Assembly (NCBI GenBank): GCA_963715635.1
Contig: OY970261.1
Location: forward strand, 3,224,001 to 3,288,000
Origin: JAPKZH01 sp963715635
GTDB taxonomy: Bacteria > Acidobacteriota > Aminicenantia > Aminicenantales > UBA4085
Length of the DNA: 64,000 nt
Direction of reading: 5' to 3'
The translations under genes were made by a program, and so were the position numbers. The first letter of the stretch is position 1; every line of letters begins with the position of its first letter. A model generated the notes under the pieces. The model was given only the letters and a program-made list of their open reading frames with translations. It made no database searches and was not told where the DNA came from. Positions 18,427 through 29,074 of the stretch are shown in pieces.

Positions 18427-18711
18427 TTAGAACCGGCGTCCGAAGCCACCGCCGCCGCGCGGCCCATCCGTACGCGGCTTAGCTTCATTGACCGTCATGT
18501 TGCGGCCTTTGAGGTCCTTGCCATTGAGGGCCGAGATGGCCTTCAAGGCCTCGTCCCTGTTCGGCATTTCAACGAAGCCGAAACCGCGCGAATCTCCGGT
18601 GATCTTGTCCTTGATGATCGCCGCGGTCTGGACCGTACCGTACGCCTGGAACACTTCCTTGAGCTCGGTCTCGGAAAGGCTCTGTAAGAGATTGCCTACA
18701 TAGATATTCAT
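18427..18711 (-). CDS. RRM-domain RNA-binding protein (Rbp-like), copy 1
   Basis: 94 residues: one RNA recognition motif (about 1-80) with RNP2 NIYVGNL and RNP1 RGFGFVEM, then a short Gly/Arg tail ending FGRRF. Such proteins bind single-stranded RNA and in cyanobacteria and other bacteria are often cold-induced. The ATG at 18711 is set by AAAGGAG (18724-18718); the frame upstream belongs to the leader. A paralogue lies at 19315-19641 with a nearly identical leader and downstream region, so the whole transcription unit has been duplicated. Translation is probably controlled by the leader structure. Confidence 0.93.
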   Translation of the reverse strand: MNIYVGNLLQSLSETELKEVFQAYGTVQTAAIIKDKITGDSRGFGFVEMPNRDEALKAISALNGKDLKGRNMTVNEAKPRTDGPRGGGGFGRRF

Positions 18712-18836
18712 ACTCGTCTCCTTTGACGTGGGTTTAACCAAGGGAGGCAAATCCCCAGGTCTCCCTTAAAGATGTGATCTAAATAAAGGAGAGGAGTATG
18801 TGACCGATCAGGGCCCGTGCCCCTTCCTTTATTCGA
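18709..18836 (-). promoter_or_regulatory. Structured leader of RRM copy 1 that can hide the ribosome site
   Basis: In the transcript, CATACTCCTCTCCTTT (18800-18785) can pair with AAAGGAGACGAGTATG (18724-18709), which contains the Shine-Dalgarno and the AUG: 15 of 16 positions pair, with one C-C mismatch. The loop holds a smaller hairpin around 18733-18759. Further upstream, AATAAAGGA (18833-18825) can pair perfectly with TCCTTTATT (18790-18782) of the blocking arm, freeing the ribosome site. This is the layout of a two-state switch or thermosensor. Copy 2 keeps all three segments. Confidence 0.65.
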
Positions 18837-18887
18837 TGCGCAAGTTATGCGTGATTCCCGGGCCACCTGTGGCCTGTAATCCTTTTT

Positions 18888-18896
18888 ATTATACCA
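18888..18896 (-). promoter_or_regulatory. Extended -10 promoter of RRM copy 1
   Basis: TGGTATAAT on the minus strand (18896-18888): a perfect -10 with the TGn extension and no good -35. Transcription would begin near 18881, giving a leader of about 170 nt that contains the switch-like structure and a GGCCAC/GTGGCC hairpin at 18861-18874. Confidence 0.6.
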
Positions 18897-18980
18897 TATT
18901 CCGACAATATCCGGAAATGATTAGTAAATTGCCTAACGTGCCGGAACTCTGAATCGTCCAGGGTCCACGGCGCTCTCTTA

Positions 18981-19157
18981 TTAGGATAAAGGCTTTTCAG
19001 AGTCAGGCGTGCTGTCGCTGGAGGGCGGCTCGCTCCCGGCTTCTTGGGCCGGCTTATCACCGCCCAGTCGCCTGCGCCGTTTCTCCTCGCGCCGTCTCTG
19101 GCGATCGAGTTCTTTATTTCTCTTCGCGCTCTTGTATGCCCTATTGCTCTTTGGCAA
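18981..19157 (-). CDS. Small basic protein of 58 residues between the two RRM genes
   Basis: TTG start at 19157 with AAGGAGG 4 nt upstream; an in-frame TGA eight codons earlier rules out a longer form. The protein begins MPKSNRAYKSAKRNKELDR, continues with a dense Arg/Lys/Glu helix to about residue 31, and ends in a Ser/Pro/Glu-rich acidic tail. Small proteins starting MPKSxRAxKxxKR are, as I recall, widespread as uncharacterised genes in several phyla. The basic part could bind RNA or ribosomes. It is on the same strand as both RRM genes, after the terminator of copy 2, with no clear promoter of its own. Confidence 0.7.
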   Translation of the reverse strand: MPKSNRAYKSAKRNKELDRQRRREEKRRRRLGGDKPAQEAGSEPPSSDSTPDSEKPLS

Positions 19158-19208
19158 AGCTCCTCCTTCCCCCCATTTTCATAACGGTATATCCGGGGGC
19201 ATGCCTAT

Positions 19209-19240
19209 AAAAAAAGGGGACGGCCAAAACGGCCGTCCCC
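19209..19240 (-). terminator. Intrinsic terminator of the second RRM gene
   Basis: Perfect 10-bp stem GGGGACGGCC / GGCCGTCCCC (19216-19225 with 19231-19240), 5-nt loop, followed on the minus strand by seven U. It has the same design as the terminator of copy 1, including the flanking TTTTTGACAGACTTCA segment, which is shared between copies. Confidence 0.85.
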
Positions 19241-19314
19241 TCTCCTTTTTGACAGACTTCAAGTTCGCTCGAGTTCGAGGAAACCGAAAAACGGTCTTGG
19301 TGCTTTGAATCAGT

Positions 19315-19641
19315 TCAGAACCGGCGTCCGCCGCCAAAGCCGCCGCGTCCACTGCCGCCCCGGCCTCCGCCAAACCCGCCGCTGCGCTTCCGGTCGTCCG
19401 TGCGCGGACGGGCTTCGTTGACGGTCAGGTTGCGGCCCTTCAGATCTTTGCCGTTGAGCCCGGAAATGGCTTTATCGGCCTCGTCCTTGTTCGGCATCTC
19501 GACAAAGCCAAATCCCCGGGACTCGCCCGTGAACTTTTCCTTGATGATCGCCGCCGACGTTACTTCGCCGTAAGCCTGGAAAGCTTCCTTGAGATCCGAT
19601 TCAGAGACTTCCCTTGACAAATTGCCTACATAGATATTCAT
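19315..19641 (-). CDS. RRM-domain RNA-binding protein (Rbp-like), copy 2
   Basis: 108 residues: one RRM (RNP2 NIYVGNL, RNP1 RGFGFVEM) and a longer Gly/Arg-rich tail (GGFGGGRGGSGRGG, ending GGGRRF) than copy 1. The glycine-rich tail is typical of cold-induced bacterial and plant glycine-rich RNA-binding proteins and may aid RNA annealing. The ATG at 19641 follows AAGGAG. The gene sits about 200 bp after the 5S rRNA gene on the same strand, and I see no clear promoter in between, so read-through from the rRNA operon is possible. Confidence 0.93.
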   Translation of the reverse strand: MNIYVGNLSREVSESDLKEAFQAYGEVTSAAIIKEKFTGESRGFGFVEMPNKDEADKAISGLNGKDLKGRNLTVNEARPRTDDRKRSGGFGGGRGGSGRGGFGGGRRF

Positions 19642-19765
19642 ACTCGTCTCCTTCGACGTGGGTTTGATCCGGGGAGGCAAATCCCCGGATCTCCCTTAAA
19701 AATGTGATCCAAATAAAGGAGAGGAGTATGACCGATCAGGGCCCGTGCCCCCCATTCCTTTATCC
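19639..19765 (-). promoter_or_regulatory. Structured leader of RRM copy 2, same switch-like layout
   Basis: CATACTCCTCTCCTTT (19730-19715) faces the ribosome site at 19654-19639 with 14 of 16 positions paired. The enclosed hairpin is a perfect 9-bp stem here (ATCCGGGGA with TCCCCGGAT, 19667-19690), better than in copy 1. ATAAAGGA (19763-19756) can pair with TCCTTTAT (19720-19713). The GGGCCCGTGCCCC hairpin segment between them is also kept. Confidence 0.6.
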
Positions 19766-19845
19766 GTTCCGATGTTTATTGAACCCCTCCCTGTCCCCGT
19801 CTCCGGGGACGAAAGAGATTGATTCCTTTCGCTTAAAATAAAAAA

Positions 19846-19962
19846 CCCGGCAACGTCCTACTCTCCCACTCGGCGCCCCGAGCAGTACCATCGGCACCTA
19901 AGGGCTTAGCTTCCGTGTTCGGAATGGGAACGGGCGTTTCCCCTTCGTCATGGTCGCCGGGA
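19846..19962 (-). rRNA. rrf: 5S ribosomal RNA
   Basis: About 117 nt. The ends CCCGGCGACC and GTTGCCGGG form the terminal stem, and the conserved internal segment CCGAACACGGAAGCTAAG is present. It is the last gene of the rRNA operon and is followed by a U-rich tract (19845-19833 on the minus strand) and a GTCCCCG/CGGGGAC hairpin (19793-19810). Confidence 0.95.
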
Positions 19963-20005
19963 TTATCATCTAATCCGCAATCGAATGACATGATCAGACG
20001 TTCTT

Positions 20006-20054
20006 GGGGACACGTGCCAAAATCTGGAGATTTTGGAACATATCCCCGAATGTC
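20006..20054. repeat. REP-like element in the 23S-5S spacer
   Basis: GGGGACAC at 20006-20013, a hairpin CCAAAATC/GATTTTGG (20017-20036) and TCCCCGAATGTC at 20043-20054. It shares its outer boxes with the element at 18360-18410. Confidence 0.3.
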
Positions 20055-20086
20055 TCTTAATGCATTTTTTGTCTGAATAAACTTTA

Positions 20087-23092
<3,006 letters not shown>

Positions 23093-23217
23093 AAAGTTTA
23101 GTCAAGACAAAAAATGCCGCTTTTCGATTGTCAAAGAACTGGAATTGTATCTATCGCTTCCCCCCACCGGGGGGAATGGCTTCCGTTCCAATTTGATATC
23201 TTCTCGCTGAGAATGGA

Positions 23218-23293
23218 TGGTGGAGCTGACCGGGATCGAACCGGCGACCTCCGGCGTGCAAAACCGGCGCTCTCCCAATTGAGCTACAGCCCC
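23218..23293 (-). tRNA. tRNA-Ala (anticodon TGC)
   Basis: 76 nt with an encoded CCA. The acceptor stem pairs GGGGCTG with CAGCTCC; the anticodon loop is TTTTGCACG with TGC; the T arm is GGTTCGATCC. It lies in the usual place between tRNA-Ile and 23S. Confidence 0.97.
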
Positions 23294-23333
23294 AGTCCTC
23301 TTCGCTCAGCTCAAATTTCCAGACTGGAAATTT

Positions 23334-23410
<77 letters not shown>

Positions 23411-23531
23411 AACTCAGCGTTCAACCACTTGGTCAGAGCTTGTGCTCCGGCGCTTCAGCCCACTCTAACCCAGCGAAAAAATATAAAAAAAAGCGGAGAC
23501 GACGATTGACCTTTCCTCTTTGCACTCCTTT

Positions 23532-25070
<1,539 letters not shown>

Positions 25071-25248
25071 TAAGAACTCTTGCGAGTTCTTGGCGAGTTC
25101 GAAATGGCAAATTGGATCAATCAATGTCGCTCCGCTTTTTATTTCAAAGAACTGATTCTCTCTAACCCGAGAGAGAAACTTATCTCTTCTCCTTATTTTA
25201 CTCTTTATTAGGAACAGCCTATTAGGCTGCCAGAAGAGATGCTGTAAT

Positions 25249-25277
25249 ATAATAAGGATTCCTGACTTTTTTGTCAA
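25249..25277 (-). promoter_or_regulatory. rRNA operon promoter
   Basis: Minus strand TTGACA (25277-25272), exactly 17 bp, then TATTAT (25254-25249). Transcription would begin near 25242, giving a leader of about 170 nt before 16S with a CAGCCTA/TAGGCTG hairpin (25215-25229) that may act in antitermination. Confidence 0.8.
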
Positions 25278-25374
25278 GCTCTAAGCTAAAAAAATTTATA
25301 TATTCTTATTTACTATTACTAACCAGTTAACCAAAGAAAGTATACAGGGAAATCAAGAAAAAGTCAAGATTCAT

Positions 25375-25697
25375 TTTGGAGTGGAAGACCCCCTCCAAAT
25401 TGACGAGCGGTTCCCCGTGACTTGCTGCGGAGAACCGCTCGTAGAGGGTTCCAAGGGGGAGCCGCCCCCTTGGTCGCAGGGCGGGGTTTTATGTCCCGCC
25501 CGAGCCGCGATTCCAGAACGGATCAATATGTCACCAAGAGAATTCATCGGAAAATGCTCCTCGGAAGGAAGGCAGGGAGCGAAGCGAGCGTTGGAAGGAA
25601 ACCCTGCGAAGGGTTTCCTTCCAAGAGTGTCCGACCGGGTCTTCCCGGTGCCCGTTGGAAGGGGGAAACGCGAAGCGGGTTCCCCCTCCAAATTGAC
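25375..25697. repeat. Array of about eight hairpins bounded by a 16-bp direct repeat
   Basis: The 630 bp between the rRNA promoter and the pilin genes contain no convincing gene. Within it are consecutive palindromes: 25375-25399, 25405-25440 (9 bp), 25451-25473 (9 bp), 25479-25501 (7 bp), 25572-25606, 25591-25624 (perfect 15 bp with a GCGA loop), 25634-25649 and 25655-25691. Two contain GCGAAGC, a very stable DNA mini-hairpin sequence. CCCCCTCCAAATTGAC occurs at 25389-25404 and 25682-25697. TTGGAAGG starts two of the stems, so the units look related. Nature unknown: a REP/BIME-like cluster, a mobile palindromic element, or a structured RNA. Confidence 0.7.
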
Positions 25698-25907
25698 TGT
25701 CAACGTCTGTTGCCAGCCGCATGCGCTAAAACAAGCGAAATGTTAACAAATGTTGACACGTCCTGGCTGCGGTGACTTATCCAACCCTTTGACACCTCTA
25801 TTCGCGCCTGGCACATCTCTGGCAATGAATCGTTCTCCGGCCAAGAAAAATGACGGAAAAAGGCCCCCGACGAGGCCGTTTCTTCTTCGAGCCGGGTCAG
25901 GAAAAGC

Positions 25908-26285
25908 ATGAAAAAGAATGGATTCAGCTTCATCGAGGTTTTAATCGCCATGGCGATCATCTCGTTCTTGCTTGCAGGAACGGCGGAGCTCCTCATCCGA
26001 TCAAGCGCCCTGAAAAGACGGGCGGATATCAACCTTAAAATGACCGCCCTCGTTTCCTCTAAGCTGGAAAGCCTAAAGTCACTCCCTTACGAAAGCGCTG
26101 AACTCCAGGCGGATTCTTACAGCGAGATCGTCGAGGGGCCTTCCCAAGAAATCTTTCGCAGGGAATGGATCATCGAAGATATCTCGTTGGACATGAAAAA
26201 GATCGGGGTTACCGTATATCCAGAAATCCATCCGGAAAAGACGTTCTGGATCGGCCTGCTTTTATCGAGAGACCTTGGGCTTTAG
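25908..26285 (+). CDS. Type IV pilin-like protein, PilV/GspI type
   Basis: 125 residues. The N-terminus MKKNG/FSFIEVLIAM is a prepilin peptidase site (Gly at -1, Phe at +1, Glu at +5) followed by a 20-residue hydrophobic helix. The position first in a set of four minor pilins, and the small size, fit PilV or GspI. It would be processed by a prepilin peptidase encoded elsewhere and act in the tip of a type IV pilus or type II pseudopilus. Confidence 0.85.
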   Translation: MKKNGFSFIEVLIAMAIISFLLAGTAELLIRSSALKRRADINLKMTALVSSKLESLKSLPYESAELQADSYSEIVEGPSQEIFRREWIIEDISLDMKKIGVTVYPEIHPEKTFWIGLLLSRDLGL

Positions 26286-26386
26286 GAAAAGATAGACAAT
26301 CTAAGATCTTGGACAGGAAGAACAAAAATGGCCGCCCGCAAAGCTTTTTGATAGAGGAGGACTTAAATCAAACAAGGAGGATATCC

Positions 26387-27106
26387 GTGACCAACAGAAA
26401 GGGTTTTTCGTTAATAGAGAGCCTGCTCAGCCTGACATTTTTCTTGATGATCATCCTATCGAGCTTCGAATTTTTCGGCACGGTGCGAAAGATTTTTTTT
26501 CGCTTAAAGGACGCCCAGGACTCGAGCGAAAGCGTGGCCGCGGCGCTGGAAAAAATGAGGATCGATGTTCTGCATGCCGGACGGGGGTTGGCTCAACCAA
26601 TGGGCCTGGGAATTGTCGGCGGCATCGAGCTTAACAATGAAACGCTCAGCCTGACAATCGGCGAAAAAACCTATGCACTCACGGCAAACCTCGCTCCGGG
26701 CCAAACAACGGTTTCTGTTCAGGACACAGAAGGATTGCACGCGGGGAGAGAGGTCTGCATCTTTGGCGGAGGGCGCGGCGAGGTCTTGACCATTCAGTCA
26801 ATCGATAAAATCACAATGAGACTATCATCGCCGCCGTCTAACGCATATCTCCAGCACGACAGCCGGATTGTCCTGCTCCAAAAGATCGCCTTCTATCTTG
26901 AACGCGGGACTTCCATCCTCCGCCGAAAGGTCAACACTAGCCCTGCCCAGCCTCTTATCGAAGGCGTGCGTTTTTTTGGCTTCAGCTACGACGGGCCATC
27001 CAACTTGGTGAAAGTGCAGATCGGCCTTGAAAAAGAAAGGGAGAAAACCCATGAAATGTCTTTGCTTCCCAAAAACATGGCTTTGGCCAAGCTCCGGCAA
27101 AAATAA
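26387..27106 (+). CDS. Type IV pilin-like protein, PilW/GspJ type
   Basis: 239 residues. GTG start at 26387 chosen because AAGGAGG lies at 26375-26381 and the prepilin motif follows at once (RKG/FSLIESLLSL, Glu at +5). The frame extends further upstream but would bury that motif. The body contains a long beta-rich globular part with a DSRIVLL segment typical of PilW/GspJ-like proteins. Its end overlaps the start of the next gene by 56 bp, so the set is one operon. Confidence 0.82.
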   Translation: MTNRKGFSLIESLLSLTFFLMIILSSFEFFGTVRKIFFRLKDAQDSSESVAAALEKMRIDVLHAGRGLAQPMGLGIVGGIELNNETLSLTIGEKTYALTANLAPGQTTVSVQDTEGLHAGREVCIFGGGRGEVLTIQSIDKITMRLSSPPSNAYLQHDSRIVLLQKIAFYLERGTSILRRKVNTSPAQPLIEGVRFFGFSYDGPSNLVKVQIGLEKEREKTHEMSLLPKNMALAKLRQK

Positions 27107-28646
27107 AAGCCAGGCGGACAGAGGTTCGCTGACGCTCATTTCGGTCTTCATCTTTTTTGTCTTTTCGGCGCTGGGACTGGGCCTTATCTACCTTTCCCAG
27201 GCTTACCTCAAATTGAGCGCTTTTAAAAAAAATATTACACTCTCGGATTTCTCCTCGGAGAACGGTATCAAACAGGGGTTTGCTCACTTGGCGGGGCTTG
27301 CTTCCGGAAGGCGCTCTCCCATGATCCTGTCGGAGAGCTATTATCAAGAACTCAAGCAAAATTCACACGGCGGCGGTGTGAGAATCGTGGAAGAAGCCTT
27401 GGGCGTCCATTTGCCGGTTCAAATCGAGGAGACTTGGGGCGGGCAGGCCTGGTCCTGCTCAACCCAATTCCTGTTGACCCGATTCATCGAAAGCGAGGAT
27501 TATTGCCTGGCCGAGTTCCGGGGCGAGATCAGGTCCCAAGGGAGGCTTAAGAGCAGCGTTTACACAAGGGAATCTTCGTTAGAGGTTTGCCTGAGAACGC
27601 TGGCCGGCCGCATCCCGCTATCCTATTTTCCGTTTCTCGTTACCCAAAACCTGGATCCTGACCGGATCCGAGATTTCCAGGAGAAGCATAACATCGTTTT
27701 CCTTCCTCTTTCGACGAATCAGATTTCTCCCACCATGAGTTTCTCATCACTGCCGCTTGTCCCGGACGAGGCCGGACCTTTACTGACCAAAGCGTTAAAT
27801 ATCAAGATCTTTTCGCCCGAGAAGCTGTCTACGGCGGAACTACGCGCTGCCTTGGGCCTGGAGCCGACGAGCGACCCAATTCCCCAGGGGGTTTATTTGA
27901 TCAAAAATGATTTGGGGCTGGGAGGAGTCTACGTCCATGGGGATATCGAGGAGATGGTCCTGGCCGTCCAAGCGGGATTCCAGGTCGTATCTTTTCGCTT
28001 AAACGCGGAGACATGGGTCCTAAGGTACAATCCGACGCAGAGCCAAACTCAGTTTGCCACTCCGATCGGAACGCAGACCTACGACCTTGTTCCCCTGGGG
28101 ATCATCATGGTCAATGGCAGGATCAATTCTTTGGGGGGCGGGATTCTCGATTCTTCGGACCAGGCCGTCCTTGTCCGCAATGAAGAAATCCCGAGCATTC
28201 TGCAGGGCATTTCCCTGACAATTGTGTCCTCGGACCAAACCGTGCTTTCCTCCCACCTCATTCATCAAGGGCTGAAATGGCAGAATGGAATTCCTTATCT
28301 CAAAGACTCGAAGTCCCAGCTCATCGTCTATTCTACGGGCAAGGATTTTTTGTCCGACGAAGACAGGCAGGGAAGAATCATCATTGATGCGAACGCTCCG
28401 GCGGAGGTTAAAATCCAGGCCTCCCTCACCGCCAGCGACGGATTCCAGGTCGAAGGCGGCGGGAAAACCGCTTTTTTGATCGGAGGACTTCAGACCTCAA
28501 GCTTGGAAATGGGAGAAAATACTCTGAAGATTGCGCCGGACGAACGGTTGCTGACTAACAGTCTGGCGCCACAAAATTCTCCGGTCACGACCTCTCCCCT
28601 CTTGCTCATCCTCGGCCTCATCGCCGTTCAGTGGAATGAATTCTAA
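27051..28646 (+). CDS. PilX/GspK-like membrane-anchored protein of the pilin cluster
   Basis: 531 residues from ATG 27051 (GGGAG upstream); TTG 27027 is an alternative. A short basic N-terminus precedes one hydrophobic helix (RGSLTLISVFIFFVFSALG, about 25-48). Gly/Ser at the cleavage position and no Glu at +5 fit PilX- or GspK-like proteins, which often lack it. The remaining 480 residues are largely beta and poorly conserved; I recognise no further domain. Position between GspJ-like and GspH-like genes supports the assignment. Confidence 0.65.
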   Translation: MKCLCFPKTWLWPSSGKNKSQADRGSLTLISVFIFFVFSALGLGLIYLSQAYLKLSAFKKNITLSDFSSENGIKQGFAHLAGLASGRRSPMILSESYYQELKQNSHGGGVRIVEEALGVHLPVQIEETWGGQAWSCSTQFLLTRFIESEDYCLAEFRGEIRSQGRLKSSVYTRESSLEVCLRTLAGRIPLSYFPFLVTQNLDPDRIRDFQEKHNIVFLPLSTNQISPTMSFSSLPLVPDEAGPLLTKALNIKIFSPEKLSTAELRAALGLEPTSDPIPQGVYLIKNDLGLGGVYVHGDIEEMVLAVQAGFQVVSFRLNAETWVLRYNPTQSQTQFATPIGTQTYDLVPLGIIMVNGRINSLGGGILDSSDQAVLVRNEEIPSILQGISLTIVSSDQTVLSSHLIHQGLKWQNGIPYLKDSKSQLIVYSTGKDFLSDEDRQGRIIIDANAPAEVKIQASLTASDGFQVEGGGKTAFLIGGLQTSSLEMGENTLKIAPDERLLTNSLAPQNSPVTTSPLLLILGLIAVQWNEF

Positions 28647-29069
28647 ATGAGAAAAGGGTTCACCCTCTTGGAGACGGCCGTCGGGCTCATGATCCTGGCG
28701 ATGTTGATCTATATGGCAGCGACATCGTTCCTGAACCTCGCCCCTAAATATCGACTGGAGAAGGCCGTCTGGGAACTCTGCTCCGCTCTTCAGTCTGCCA
28801 AATACAGATCCATCTTTGAAGGAGTGTCGGTTCGAGTGAAGCTCTATTCCGCCAGTTACGCCGTCGAAAAATATCGCGAGGATCTCAAGCAATGGGCGCT
28901 CCACGAAAAACACTCTTTGGAAGGGGTCAAGGTCGAAGCGAACAACGCACCTCTCTTCACCCCGGATGGAATGACCTCCGGACTGGCGACGATTACGGTG
29001 GGCAATTCATGGGGAGCCTACAAGATCACCGTGGCCATCACCGGGCGGATCAAAACGACGCGGCTATAA
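28647..29069 (+). CDS. Type IV pilin-like protein, FimT/GspH type
   Basis: 140 residues, ATG directly after the stop of the previous gene (TAAATG). Prepilin motif RKG/FTLLETAVGL with Glu at +5, then a helix and a small globular domain ending in strands (ITVGNSWGAYKITVAITG) as in GspH/FimT. Completes a set of four minor pseudopilins; no ATPase, secretin or prepilin peptidase is in the window. It converges on the amidohydrolase with a 5-bp gap. Confidence 0.83.
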   Translation: MRKGFTLLETAVGLMILAMLIYMAATSFLNLAPKYRLEKAVWELCSALQSAKYRSIFEGVSVRVKLYSASYAVEKYREDLKQWALHEKHSLEGVKVEANNAPLFTPDGMTSGLATITVGNSWGAYKITVAITGRIKTTRL

Positions 29070-29074
29070 CACTT

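Noticed and set aside
25375..25697. CRISPR array
   Set aside because: Spacing is irregular, the repeat units are palindromes of differing sequence, and no cas genes are present anywhere in the window.
25371..25775. Overlapping frames of 60-120 codons on both strands of the hairpin array
   Set aside because: They arise from palindromic GC-rich DNA, which opens both strands at once; no ribosome site or domain.
26165..26386. Longer start for the PilW/GspJ-like gene
   Set aside because: It overlaps the previous pilin gene and would bury the prepilin cleavage site, while AAGGAGG directly precedes the GTG at 26387.
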